A stretch of 64,000 nt of DNA from Toxonevra muliebris. Lineage: Eukaryota; Arthropoda; Insecta; Diptera; Pallopteridae. Shown piece after piece: positions 9,961-22,139 of this stretch. A model generated the notes under the pieces. The model was not told where the DNA came from. It saw only the letters and a program-made list of their open reading frames with translations, and ran no database searches. The stretch covers positions 51,747,279 to 51,811,278 of the forward strand of contig OY829329.1 in the NCBI GenBank assembly GCA_963691655.1, in the 5' to 3' direction. The number at the start of each line of letters is the position of its first letter. Positions within the stretch are counted from its first letter, which is position 1. The translations under genes and the position numbers were made by a program.

Positions 9961-12580
9961 AATAGGTAATTTACGAAATTTTCTAAAATTTTATTATAAC
10001 ATAAATACGATATGAGTTTATTTACACAATTTTTAATTCGAGTGAAACATGAGGAAACTTCAAATCTAAAATTCTCTAAAATTATTATTTAATATCTCAA
10101 AGCTTAGACTGAAATGAAAAATATTAAAACAGGGACCTGATTTCCAAGTTGTTAGACTTAAGGTTGGAATCCGTTAGGAAGGGAACGTTGGGGAAAAGAC
10201 AGACTGTAACAAATTCAAGGAAATATATTAAAGAAGAAACTTCCGAAGTTTGTGTTTAATATTTTAGATTCTAAAATACCTGGGATCTCCAAAACTGCAT
10301 GAATTTCCATGAAAAAATAACGCAACATTTTGGTTTTTAGTATAAAGCTCCCTAATACATGTGCACATTTTAAGACATAGTTTTTTGAATACCTCCGAAG
10401 TCCGTTTTGATCACGTTTTGACCTGTATGCAAAAATGCTTTAGAAAGATCAAAATTACCCAAATTAATTAAATTTTTTCCAACATTTTCGATTGTGTGTA
10501 TTTCTATGTACGACCAGGCCGGCCCGTTAAGCTGCTACGACTACAACTACGGCGTAGTATCAAATCAAAAAATATGAAAATCATACCAAAAATTTTGTTA
10601 AGGTAGAGTCAGTGGTAATGGCAACATTTCGAAGCATTCGAGAGGCTATACTTAGGTAAGCAAATAATACCTAATAATAATAATAATAATAATTGTGTAG
10701 AGAGAAACTAATTGATGCAGGGTAAGTGATAGAGAGAGAGGTTCAATGGATATCGAAGGGGATATACATAAAGTAGAAAATGCGCTATGGAAAATTCGAT
10801 TTTGTTTATTTCATAAGAAAATTTAGAAAAATTATTTGCAAGCAAATGAAGTAGAAAAAGAAGAAGAAGAAGAGGAAGGAGAAAAAAAGTAGAAAACGAT
10901 ACATGAAAAGTGAAATAAATATTTTACAGGTGGTAGCTGAGTAGGTAGATACTTAGATACATAGTGCTATATAATGATGAGGATAAAAATGATGATGATA
11001 TTGGCGGTGATGATGACGATGGTGCTCTCGAAGTGGTATGCTGCAAGTGTTGGAGATGATATGGAAGAGTTGATGGTGTGGAAGTATTCCTAGCATATTG
11101 GCAATTTGGCAATAATTAAGCAAGAAAACAAAAAAAAAAAAAAATTTGAAAAAGAAAAAGTTGTTTGCTTTTTTTAGCGTAAACAATTTTTGGGAATAAA
11201 TAATTTTGAGGCAATTGCAGATACAAAATTCAAAAGAAAATTTAAGTGATATTTTTTTCGTGGTGTTGTGTGAGTGTGTGTGCGTGTATGAAAATTAATT
11301 TAGTTACTTGGAAAAAAATCAATTTAATTAAAAACAAAAAAAAAAAACGCTTTTGTTTTTGATCAAAATTAATTGAAAGTGAGAATGAGTGAAATTACAA
11401 AGAAATAATGAAAAAAGATACAAATATAAATGGCTAGTTTTTCCACGTATCTACAAGTTTTATTATTTTAAGATGAAAAGCTTAGGTATATATTTGACCA
11501 TATGCAGATTTGTATTTCTTCTGATTACACCTTCGATTTTCGCTTTAACGTCAACATCGTTCAGGTTTATTTTATTTGTGTAGTTCTCACAGCGGTCAAG
11601 GTTATGTAAATAAGTGCCAATATCACAAAACTGAAGGAAAATGTATCTAAAAGTTATAGTGTATTTATGTAGATATTGTAGTATAGTATATTATTAACTT
11701 GTAAGCTCAGCATTTTTACTTGTAGTTGCCTGTTGGATATAATTTCGATTTTTTTTTTTGCTACTAAGTTGTTGATTGTATGCTGTACCATAATATGCTG
11801 CTGCTGCTGCTTTGGAAGCAGTCACTGCAGGATATCACAGCTGGCAAAAAATCTAACATCAGCAAGAGCAGCAGCATATACAAAGATACTAGTTGTTGTT
11901 GCTTTTATGTGGAATCGATCGATCGACAACTTTTTGCAATTCCGTTTTTTACAATTTTAATGATTTGATTTTGTTTATTTTTATTTAGTTATTTTTGTTT
12001 GTTTTTTGCTTTCTTTTAATTCAATCGATTAAAAATTAAGCAGCACAATATTTTTGCTTCTTCTTTTTTTTTTTTTTTTTGTTTTTTGACTGGTTGTAGC
12101 ATGTAGCAGTAGCATGGGCGCTGAAGAGCAGGAATTTTTTTTTTTTGGTTGCTTTGTTTTGCTGTTGCTGTGCATAAAATTCACAGCATGTTTTTGTTTT
12201 TTTTTTTTTTTTTTTGGTTTTGTTGTATGTTCAATTCATTGTAGCAACAAATAAAGAAACAAATCAATAATTTTTTTTTTTTCAATTTTTATGCAAAATT
12301 CTGAAGTTCTCACATTTTTCTATTTTTTTTTGTTTAGCTTGCAACGATGCAAACATAAATTTGACTATTTAGAGGGTGTTTTTGTAGAGTGTGTTAAGGT
12401 TCTCAGTTGCACTCTCCATTTCCCTTTCCTTCAAATTTCTTCATCACAAAAAAGATTCGTTGAATTGATGTATACTTTTATCAATATAGAGGTTAACGTT
12501 AATAAATTTTATAAACATATTCATTATATTTATGAATATATTCTTTATATTAAAATAAAGTGTAAATCAATCCAATGAAT
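9961..12580. other. AT-rich non-coding stretch
   Basis: Contains (TAA)n at about 10674-10692, GA runs at 10729-10740 and 10857-10878, several A and T homopolymers (11131-11144, 12066-12080, 12197-12216) and TGC/CAG triplets near 11800-11870. No gene or RNA recognised. Confidence 0.45.
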
Positions 12581-12720
12581 CGTGAAAAATGAGATTTCCT
12601 GATTTCTGTCTAGCTAAAGAGCTATAAATATTTCGAGACTTCAAACTAAATCAAGATTTTTAAGAAGAAAAAAAGTTAGTGAAATGGATCTGACGTAGAA
12701 ATCGGCTCAAATCCATTCCA
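12581..12720. repeat. Stray copy of the 6.7-9.95 kb decayed repeat
   Basis: GATTTCTGTCTAGCTAAAGA.. followed by AAATCAAGATTTTTAAGAAG and GTTAGTGAAATGGA gives the same word order as the repeats upstream, notably the copy near 8815-8910. Confidence 0.4.
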
Positions 12721-14579
12721 TTAAATTTATTTCCATTGAAAACTTTAAACACTTCGATAGTGAACTTTTGATTTAACGTTTTCTATAACCAGTGACACTT
12801 TACCTCGGCGGAAAATCTCTAGTTGAATTTAAGTCGCGAAATTAAGAAATCGATACTTTTTTCTTTCTCAAAAGTTCTTGAAAATAATGATTTCCTTTAG
12901 TCACTTTTGTATCGATTTCAAGGCATTCAATTAAGAAATTAACTATCTATTACATTTCTTCTTATGAGCATCTCGATCATGTGCATTTCTTTTACAGTTT
13001 CCTCAAAAGGTGTATTCATTTTTCTAATAATATACCAGAGGTTTTAATATATATATTATTTGATGTAGGAAGAATTTTGTGTCACCAGGTACTTTTAGGG
13101 GGAAGAGAGGGTGACTTTTGGAGCAAAAGAGACTTGTATTATATTGATCACTGTGATGACGCGAGCTGAAGAGCAAATTTAAGTATCCTTTCAGTAATTA
13201 ATTAACCAATAATACAGACTCAAGTCATAGTTGGAATCGTTGCTTGTAATGTGAATGTCACTAGTAATATCACCAAGGTGAGGAGAGAAGTGAAGCTTGT
13301 CCCCTACGGTATATGGATTATAACTCTTCCGATGTGAGTTATGCCTATAGTAAGAGCCGGTTAAAATACCTCGCACAAGAAAGAGGCTCTGTCAGAATGA
13401 GTAGGCACCAAGTAAGTTCCCCTTACCCCGGAGTGGCACCCTGGGAGTCCAAGCAGCTGATGGCAGCAGAACTGAAAAGAAAATTTCCATGTTGATCATA
13501 AACGCCGAGAGTCTTTTTTTCTCTTATTCCTATAGGCATATAAAGTCTTTGAGCACTTATACGTAAAAAATTTAAGAAAAAACACCCTGTAAATCTACTA
13601 CCTATAGAAAAAAAAAAACCAAAAAAATTTGCCAAAATTGTAAATTTATTATTTTAATTTAAGTATATGAGCAGCAAACGAAGCGTGTTCGAAGCACGTT
13701 TATTTAGTGTTGTTTCAATACTAAATACTATACACTTCCACCACCTCTTTTTCCACGTTATACTCCCGTTTCGGCTGCTATAGTTGTTTTATAATTATAA
13801 ATAATGAAATCTAATATTTTAGTAATTATTTCACAGTTTGTTTACTATGTTTTTGTTTCTATATTTTTTATTTTTATTTTCTTTTCTTTTTTTCTAAACT
13901 ATACTCACAAATACAAATCGTTCACATAATTTTTAACATTGAATATGCAATTTTTTGATTATTTTCTTTACGATTTTCAATTTTTCATTTTCTACTACAT
14001 AATACGAGAACTTCTCGAAACTTTTTCTCGTTGTTTTCCAGCTTCTTCTATTTACACTTAATTTTTTGAGTGTATTTTTTTTTGGGAAAATTTTGAAAAC
14101 ATAAAGAAAAATTTTATAGTATTATTTGATTATGTGAGTATGTGTGTGTGTATACCTAATTTTCCAATAATTTTTGTATGTATAATGAAAATCATTTTTC
14201 GTAATTTTTTCAATTTTTCTTCTTTTTTTTTGGCTATCGCAAGTAATAGTGAAATTTTTTAAAAGTCTAAATATTTAGATTGGCTGAATGCATAACTTTG
14301 AATTTGATTTCGTCGAAAAAATATGTACTTACCTCTCTATTTGTAGATACTTTGTTTTTTATAAACATTTTCGGTTTTTGTTTTAAATTTGCTTAGTAAT
14401 TGTTTAGATTGTTTAGTTTAGTGGGGGCGCAAAATATATATTTTTTTAGTTCAGTACCCGTCTTCTTTTTTGTTTTGGAAAGAAAAAAAAAATAAATATA
14501 TTTATTCCTTTCTGCGTCGCTTCAGTATTTCGCAAGATTGCGAAAAAATTTGGAGTTTAGAAATCTTAGACTAATAATT
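12721..14579. other. AT-rich non-coding stretch
   Basis: A short, somewhat less AT-rich part at 13300-13500 contains a GTAAGT-like donor (13412) but no acceptor and no recognisable peptide. The rest is T-rich with TG runs near 14135-14152. Confidence 0.4.
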
Positions 14580-14863
14580 GACAGGCTGAGAGGAAAAGCG
14601 GGCTAAAATTTATATAAGAGCAAAAGTGAAATAATTTAGAGTGTCAGTGCAAGAATGACATAAGTAATACGGTTTAGAGTCAAAATAAAATGCCTTAAAA
14701 TTAAGAGCGAAAATGGTATAATAATTCTTTCAGACCAAGAACAGCATAGTTTTTTATTCCATTTTCGCTCTGAACATATTTCGTTTCACTTTTACTCTGA
14801 ACATATTTCGTTTTGCTTTTGCTCTTAAGTAAAATTATTCCACTTTTTTCCTCTCAGCCTCTC
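14580..14863 (+). mobile_element. GASAGGCTGAGAGG MITE, copy 1 (284 bp)
   Basis: Ends are GACAGGCTGAGAGGAAAA and the complement of GAGAGGCTGAGAGGAAAA. It is flanked by AATT on both sides (14576-14579 and 14864-14867), a 4-bp target duplication. The interior has two GAACATATTTCGTTT words about 30 bp apart and many CTTTTGCTCT-type words. It lacks about 23 bp near the right end (a TGAACGTAGAAGTTATACCA stretch) that copies at 41874 and 59107 have. Non-coding, so any transposase would act from elsewhere. Confidence 0.9.
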
Positions 14864-15009
14864 AATTTTGGCTTTCGGCTGCCGTAGTAGGTGAAGTGAA
14901 ATCCAGCCAAAATGGCCCTCGGGTTAACTTTACAATCAAACCACTAAGACTTTGAGAGACCTCGGTGTATTTTTCAAATCCGTCACCTTTAACTTCGTGA
15001 TGCAGTTAA

Positions 15010-15392
15010 GGATGTAATCTGGTATTCGATTTGTTTATTTTAGATTTTAGAATTTTTTTTTTAGAAGTCCGCCATTTTGTTATTTTTTAATAAAACTGTT
15101 CAAATGTACTACCTGCCAGAATGACAAGCCTACAGAACAGTAGTCTATTTAAATTTTTAGTTTCAGATGTCTTCAAGTGTCATAATTATCCAGCCCAGCC
15201 ACACACCTTTTTTAGGTGTCCACTTTGGACGTAAAAACACTAAAAAAAATATCGTAAAATAAACTTTTTTTGTACAATTAAAAATGTCAATAATAACATA
15301 TAAAACAATTTTAAATGATTGTATTTTATTTTGTTATAATAAAAATTCCCGAAATAACCTTCAATATTAGGCCGGAACACCAGATTACATCC
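15010..15392 (+). mobile_element. TTAA-flanked MITE, family GGATGTAATCTGG, copy 1 (383 bp)
   Basis: The left end GGATGTAATCTGGT and right end ACCAGATTACATCC are inverted repeats, and TTAA flanks both sides (15006-15009, 15393-15396). A TTAA target is used by piggyBac and Kolobok transposases. Shared interior with the 48867 copy includes AGAAGTCCGCCATTTTG (about 15064) and a GTTATAATAAAAATTCCCGA part near the right end. No coding sequence. Confidence 0.85.
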
Positions 15393-15462
15393 TTAAGCCG
15401 ACAGCCGAAACTTATGACTACAACTATAATCAGTCGAGTAGCTCGACAATCTTTAAAAAATC

Positions 15463-15843
15463 CAGCACTGACAACTGTAACATTCGATTACTTTCGTAAA
15501 CGGAGTGAAATCTGGGGGGTTACTCTGTAGTTCGATTCGAAAGGCAATTCTATTCGAATGCGAAATTCGATTCGAAAAGACACAAAATGAAATCTGAACA
15601 TCCAATAAATATTATTCGGAAATGTTTTCTAGAGTACCAATCGTTCAAATTCGAGTAAATTTTCTTTCGAATCGAACTACAGAGTAACTCCCTTGACCGG
15701 AATAGAGTGTGTGAATGTCCATATCGATCATGGTCGTCAATGCTTGAGCTTAGTAGGGCGAATACTGTTGAATACGCGTTAGAATTGAGAAACCCAGGGC
15801 TGGAAACTGGGAACTGTGACGTTCGGCTACTTTTGTAGGGCAA
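15463..15843. repeat. Diverged direct repeat flanking a small MITE
   Basis: About 35 bp at 15465-15502 (CAACTGTAACATTCGATTAC) recurs at about 15806-15842 (GAACTGTGACGTTCGGCTAC). The MITE at 15516-15692 lies between. Origin unknown. Confidence 0.4.
15516..15692. mobile_element. Short MITE with 29-bp TIRs (about 177 bp)
   Basis: GGGGTTACTCTGTAGTTCGA.. at the left and its complement ..GAACTACAGAGTAACTCCC at the right, with about 28 of 29 positions pairing out to TTCGAAAG. The interior is again rich in TTCGAAT words. I cannot define a target duplication with confidence. Non-coding. Confidence 0.75.
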
Positions 15844-17789
15844 ATACTATCTAGTCAAAACAGATCTTCTAAATACAAAATTAGCCGCCTGCTTGTGTGA
15901 ATCCGCAGCTTCAGATAGATGTTTCTTTGTACTGGTCTTAATGCTGCAAGTTTACGAAAGTGATTGCCTCAAATGCTAGTCAAAAAAAGGAAATTTTTAA
16001 CCAGTGACGTAAATAAAATAAAAAAGTTGCTCAAAAATTATATAAATAATTTTATAATATTATTTTCGGGACAAGTGCCTACTACTTACACAATGCGATA
16101 CTTGAAATACTTTCCAAAAACCAAACACAACAACAAAACCAAAATAAAAAGCTACCTGAATAACGCCACAAAATTAAAAAAAAAAAGATTATAAATAAAA
16201 CCACTTAAATAATTTACTTAAAAGCTCATTAAAATGTTAATTAATGCGTAAGTGCGATCGATCATTTGAAAATAAAAATCGAAAAGTATATAAGAATTAG
16301 TATCTCAAAAATTACAACAACAACAAAAACGAAAACCACAAAACCGGACAACAAACAAACAGAAAATGAAATGAAAAAAAAAGCACGAAAATTTTGAGTA
16401 CGACACATTTACCGTAAATGTACAACAACAACAGCGACAATAATAAAAGTAATTGATCAATATACAAATTAACATATACAAATAATTATTTATGTATATC
16501 GGTATTGTACCTAAATATATATACCCAGGAGACAGAGAGATGAACGACAACACCGATTGCGGTGTACAACTTTACTTAGATGAGATGAAATCATACTTCA
16601 AAACACTAAAGCTGCTTATCAAATGCTTCCTTTTTCTTTATATTTTTAGGGAATTTTTCACATTTTTATTAAAAATTTTAATTTTGAATGAATTTTTTTG
16701 TTTTCTTTTTCTTTTTTTAGGAAAGAGAAACCCAAAACGAAAGTTATTTTATGTTCATATTTTACTGAAATATCGATTTATCTTGCCATCAGTTTTTTTT
16801 ATTATTATTATAGGACTAATATCACTCTCTTTCATATGACGGAATTAAAGTGTTTCCTTACTGCTTAATGCGCATCAGTTGCGTAACAATATTGAAGCAC
16901 TTAAATATTTTCCACTGGGTTATTGTATTTGAACATATGGTTTATACTTTCAAAACTAATCGCTTAAGTCAAAAACTGACTGCAATACTGCAATGTTTAA
17001 AATTTGTTTTTTTTTTTTTTTACTTTATTCAATTTTATTTTACATAAATTATTAACGTTTAAAATAAATAAACATTTTCTTGAGTACCACCAGTGTAACG
17101 TATTGGTATGCGTATTTGTTGTGTTTGTGTGTATTAGTTTGTATTTGTATAGTGTACCTATACATTCTGCTGCATTACGCATTGAAAAACATTGAAGAGG
17201 AAGAAGAAACGATTGAGGATCGGACCGAGCATAGAGAGCGCGTAAAGCGGCCGGCCATAAGCAATTAATCTTGTGTGCATTACTTACTACTTAACAGCAA
17301 ATGTCTAACCATGAATAAATATTTTTTAAGAGGCCATCAGCAGCAACAGCTTCGACAACTAACAACAACAACAATGATTTTTTATCCCAATGTGTGTATT
17401 TAAATGTATTTTACTGTTGTTGTTGCATGAGTATTTTGAATTTTGTGGTAGTTAATAATCTTAAAACTAAAGTAGATATTATCTGAGAATATGGAAAGGT
17501 CACTCTTTTTAAGATTTTTGCAAGATTTATTGGATTAGTTGAAATATGTATGACATTTTGAAAATATTCAAACACTTCTCTTTGTGCAAAATATAAACAA
17601 AAATACCTGTAAGTTTTAACTACCGATGTGTGTATGTATGCACCTACTTACGCACAAATATTTCCAATGATGCCTTCTATATACCTTTCAGTTATGAACT
17701 GAACAACTGGAAAAGTAAAATGCTTTTTAGTAAAATATTTCAAAAATTACAATTTTACTTTGACCGTTTTTCATAAAAATTTGCACAAA
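15844..17789. other. AT-rich non-coding stretch
   Basis: CAA/CAG runs at 16314-16350 and 17330-17370. The T-rich tract 16690-16721 ends in TTTTTTTAG and looks like a splice acceptor, but no donor or recognisable peptide follows. Several 60-115 codon frames are low-complexity. Nothing else recognised. Confidence 0.45.
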
Positions 17790-18194
17790 ATTTAGAGCTC
17801 CGAAAAACCTGATTTTCTCTGACTACTTCGGTTTACCTATGACTATCTCTGACCGCTTCTTATTGCTTTTGACTTACGATATACTGATTTTTTTTTTTTT
17901 TTGACTAAGTCTGACTATTTTTTATTATCATTGGCAACTATTGATTGCTTCTGTCTATCTGCCGGACAACATCTGATTCCCCTTGAGTGCCTCATGTTTG
18001 CTCTTGTCTGCAACGGATTGCTGTTAACTGCCTATTTGAGTGCCTCAAACTGTCTCTTGTTACTTCTGATTTATTCCGATTATATCGTACTACATCTAAC
18101 TTTTCTTTATTACTGCTGACAGCTATTTATTGCCTCTGACTACCTCTGGTTGGTTCTCACAGCTTTCAATTGTATCTAACGGTCTCTTTTTATC

Positions 18195-18250
18195 ACAATG
18201 AGCCTAAATGTGCTTAAGTGTGCTTTCAAGCAGAAGGCTGCCACTCCAAC
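18195..18250 (+). repeat. LINE/SINE 3' tail fragment
   Basis: CACAATGAGCCTAAATGTGC.. then CTGCCACTCCAACCTAAC matches, with an insertion or divergence in the middle, the last about 55 bp of the SINE ending at 61955. It is short and 5' truncated, as expected for an incomplete target-primed insertion. Confidence 0.6.
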
Positions 18251-18663
18251 CTAACGGTCTCTTTTCGTGAGCCTCTGACTATCCTCGATTGCTCCTCACT
18301 AGCTTTGACTGATTCTGATAGTACATAATACTTTTCCTTTTTTTTCTTGAATTATTTGATTGCTTTGGACTGCTTCTAATCGCTTCTGTTCGCTTATTAT
18401 TTTGACTCTGATCGCTTTTTTTTTTGCTTCTGAATATATCTTACTGTTTTTTATCGTTTCTGGCAGTTATGGACAACCCTTGACTACCTTTTATTGCTTC
18501 TAACCTGCTCCTAATTATCTCTCACTTATTCTCTTTTGTTGCCACCGACAGCTACTGACGACCTTTGACTGCCTCCATTTGTTCGTCATTGAATGCTGAT
18601 GATTGTCTCTTATAACATCGAACTGCTTTTTATTGCTTCTGCCTGATTTAGGTGCCCCTAGAT

Positions 18664-18772
18664 TAGGTTCGAGTGGTTGTCGAGAGACACACTTAGGCCT
18701 GAACGGCCCATTGTGATACCACATAGTTGGACCTACAGTTTAAAGCCGATTCCGAACGGCGGCGTGTCCCTG
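18664..18772 (-). mobile_element. 5'-truncated copy of the tRNA-derived SINE (tail part)
   Basis: On the minus strand it matches the end of the SINE at 61848-61955 over about 105 bp with roughly 90% identity by eye: CCGCCGTTCGGAATCGGC.., TAGGTCCAACTATGTGG.., GGGCCGTTCAGGCCTAAGTG.. and a degraded CTAATC end. The tRNA-like head is missing. Confidence 0.8.
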
Positions 18773-19090
18773 TTTCATATTTTGTCTGACTGTCACTACC
18801 CAGTTCTGAATATTGCTTCTGACTGCCTCTGTTAGAATTTAATTTCTTCTTTTTTGCATCTCAATATTCCTAACTGTATTTGTCTCATTCTTTTTGTCCC
18901 AGCTGGTATGAGAAAAACTATATTTTTGGGTTGTTCCCCCTGATGGACTCTTATTGGCCTTGACTGCGGGTGATTACTTCTGGCTGCTTTTAATGAGCTT
19001 TGACTACTTTTCTTTACTATTGACTGTGCCTGACTGTTTCTTATTGCACATGATAGCTTTTTATTACTCCTGACTTCCTGTTTTCTATTT

Positions 19091-19818
19091 CTAAAATCTC
19101 AAAAATTGCTTCATCTCATCTCATATACTTTTTGAGATAAATATACCAAATTCTTGTTCAACAACTGAAAGACCTTATATTTTCTTTTTCTTTCCAAAAC
19201 TATCTGTTCAAAAAAAAAACCCATCCAAAACTTTATCCAAATCAGTGATAATAAACTTTTTCATTGAAGCATCATATTTTTCATCTACTCTTTGCTTACC
19301 ATAATTTTACTATTACTAATGTATTACTCAAAAGTGCTGTCAAATGAAATGAACTCTTTTATAGCAACTACAACACCAACAACAAAACATAGAACTATTA
19401 TCGGAAAACTACAAAATACTCTCGAATATCAATAACTTCAGTCCATTATATTGATGATATATATGTAAGCAAAATAAACAGCAACAGCAACAAATCAACG
19501 ATAACTTGTCAATATTTGAATAAGAAATTTTTTACATTATTTCGTTTTTTCTCTTCTATGCATTTTTTGTTTTGTTTTGTAGTTAAATGTAAGGAGAAGA
19601 AAGAATTTGCTTGCTACCCAATATCAGAGAGATGTACATCAGAAGCGATGGAGATATGATCGGAGATATTTGCATAGGAGTTGAAGAGCAGTTTTGGATA
19701 ATCTGAAGTGCATTTATGAATATACCAAAAAGCAGCTTAACACATTCTGAAGCACAGTTTTAAATAAATATTTCTCAATACTTTGAATTGCATTCCTTTT
19801 GCTGCTAGTTTTTAAATA
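19091..19818. other. AT-rich non-coding stretch
   Basis: CAA/CAG triplets around 19370-19500. A T-rich tract ends in TTTTGTAG at 19582, but no exon can be supported downstream. Confidence 0.4.
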
Positions 19819-20942
19819 AAGGGTGTTTTTTTAGAAGTGTGGTTTTCAATCTGGCAATACTTTTTTCGGAGTTGGTCTTTTTGACAGCTGTCACTTGATT
19901 TATGCTCAGTTTGGTTTGCCATTTCATAATGAATAGACTTACTCTGAACAACGTTTGCAAATCGTGCAAATTTTTTACCAAAGTAATGGTTCGGTTCGCG
20001 CGACGCATCGCGCGCTGTGTCAAATATTCGGTCGACATAATCGCCCAGCAGAGTCGGTAATTCGAGCAACCATGGATCAGTTTCGCACCACGTTTGCTCT
20101 AGTGAATAATAATTTGGAGCTGTACCTATCTACTTTATGGACGATTTTGCTGAAGGATCTTGGTTTGCGGTCTTACAAAATCCAACTCGTGCAAGAATTG
20201 AAGCCAAACGACCATCAAGCGCGTCGCACGTTTGGTGAATGGGCCCAAAACGAGATGACTACTGATCCCGATTTTCATAAGAAAGTTTTGTTCAGCAATG
20301 AAGCTCACTTTGGGTCGAATGGATACGTTAATAAGCAAAATTGTCGCATTTGGAGTGATAATAATCTACAAGCCATTGTTGAGACGCCGTTACATCCTCA
20401 AAATTCACTATTTGGTGTGCTCTATGGGCAGAGGGAATCATTGGTCCATATTTCTTCAAAGATGAAGCCGCCCATAATGTTAGTCAATGGGGAACGCTAT
20501 AGAGCCATGATTAATGACTTTTTCGTGCCTGAATTGGAAGATGTTGATGTGGACGACCTTTGGTTCCAACAAGACGGCGCTACATGCCATACAGCCAACG
20601 AAACAATCAATTTATTGAAGGAAACTTGTGGTGAGCACATTATCTCGCGTCGTGGGCCTGTGGCGTGGCCTCCAAGATCGTGCGATTTAATACCGCTGGA
20701 CTATTTTTTGTGGAGTTATGCGAAGCCGCTTGTCTACGCAGATACAATTGACGCATTAGAAGACAATATTCGGCGCGTTATTACTGACATATGGCTCCAA
20801 TTGTTGCAAAACGTGGTCGGAAATTGGACCTCTTGGCTGGCACACCGTTATCTTTATAATAAAGCTAAATTGTTGGCCATAATATTAAATTATATGCGTT
20901 TTATTTCTTCTTGAAAACCACACTTCTAAAAAATACACCCTT
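19819..20942 (+). mobile_element. mariner-family transposon, DD41D (rosa-like), about 1.12 kb
   Basis: Terminal inverted repeats of about 31 bp: AAGGGTG, a T run, then AGAAGTGTGGTTTTCAA at the left (19819-19849) and the complement at 20911-20942, near perfect. TA lies just outside the left end (19817-19818) but is not intact at the right, so the insertion is old or its right flank has mutated. Between the ends lies one transposase gene in the same direction (see next entry). It is nearly full length but internally damaged. Confidence 0.9.
19930..20914 (+). pseudogene. DD41D mariner transposase, inactive
   Basis: The transposase cuts and pastes DNA at TA sites using a metal-binding Asp triad. 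The main frame (about 19955-20914, 319 codons) shows an N-terminal helix-turn-helix part beginning LQIVQIFYQSNGSVRATHRA, then LGLRSYKIQLVQELKPNDHQ, and the catalytic core. The second Asp is in WFQQDGATCHTA and the third in CDLIPLDYFLW, 41 residues apart, which defines DD41D. The first Asp motif reads FSNEAHF where the family has FSDEAHF, so the catalytic Asp is replaced by Asn. An ATG at 19930 is out of frame with the main frame, about 40 residues appear lost between the two N-terminal domains (after FRTTFALVN), and a few more after LVYAD. It cannot make active enzyme. Confidence 0.9.
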
Positions 20943-22139
20943 CATCATGTTCGGGAAACGGTGTTTATATTTTCGTTGCTGAATTTGATGCATATATCAA
21001 AGAAAACGTATTGAACACAGATTCAATGCCATGAAATATAATTTTTCTGAAATATTAATCGATTCTGAGAGAAAAAAAGGGCAGAAATAAGTTTGTGTTC
21101 TACAGTATTTTCATGAGACTGAAGTGTCAAAGTGATTCTTAACTGTTTCGAAATAAAAGCACATTCGATATACAATTATTCCAAAACGCATGAATTATTA
21201 CTGCTGGGTGCAACTACTAACTGATGTCTATAATGCATTCATTGTATTTGATAGTAACAGCAGACTACTGAAGAGTAAAAGCAATAGAATCAACTGAATT
21301 GCTCCCTAGTAAATGAATACCAATCATGATGATGTTAAGAAAGTAGCAATAGCTGCTACTCACGCTGCAATTGTCGATGATGTCAATCATAATGATGTTG
21401 ATATTTCTGTTGCTATTGCTGTTACTTGCTGTTGACGATGATGGTGTCGGCCTCGTTAAGAACCAACGATGCCGCGCGCGTTTTACTTCTGTTTGTTTAT
21501 GGACACTTTATGCGTGTTGCATTTGTAGTGTAGTGAAGTTGGTCTTTACTTACTTTTGCATTAAGTTATTTTACTTTATTATTATTATTACTACAAAGAC
21601 TACTACATACGTACACACAAGTTTTTATGTATTATTATTTTCCTTACTTTACAAAATCGCTGACACTTGAGTGTTTTTCTTTTCTTTTTTTGCTGCAACT
21701 TAAGTGGGATTTTTATTTTATTTTGGAAGTGTATGTAACCAACCTGCTAAACTTGAGTTGTCTTTAGTTTTTATTATTATTATTTTTGTTTGTTTTTTTT
21801 TTTTTCTTAAGTGTTTTCGTATTAGTTGTAATGAAAGGAATTGTTTGTTTTCATGAATAACACAATTCCAAAGAATTATGCAAATTAAAGGATACTCAGT
21901 TACTCTTACAACACTTACAACATAAACACACATACCTACCTGCTCTGGAAATGCTTATAAGCATTTGTTACTTAATTATTTTACGCAATTAAAAATTTAA
22001 ACCCAGTGGAAAATTACATTTTTGAAGCGTTATTGTCAAAGTAGCATTGGGTTTACATGGTTCTCTAGAAGTTTAATTAAAGTATCGTCGACTTGTTTTG
22101 TCTAAAGGTTGCGGTGTTGAAGTGTATATAACTGGATCT
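20943..22139. other. AT-rich non-coding stretch
   Basis: TTA/ATG triplets around 21320-21440 and 21570-21590. Several frames of 70-100 codons (e.g. 21371-21670) are leucine-rich readings of repeats. No gene recognised. Confidence 0.4.

Larger units (their letters stand above)
17790..19090. repeat. Decayed CTGACT/TTGCTTCTGA simple-sequence repeat, about 1.3 kb
   Basis: The strand reads as an irregular string of TGACTrCyTCTGATTGCTTC-like words of roughly 10-25 bp, with no two adjacent units identical. This suggests an old minisatellite that has mutated beyond regular spacing. LINE/SINE tails have landed in it at 18195-18250 and 18664-18772. The open frames here are by-products of the pyrimidine-rich pattern. 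Confidence 0.6.

Noticed and set aside
16690..16760. Exon after the strong acceptor TTTCTTTTTTTAG at 16721
   Set aside because: No donor within a plausible distance and no coding signal.
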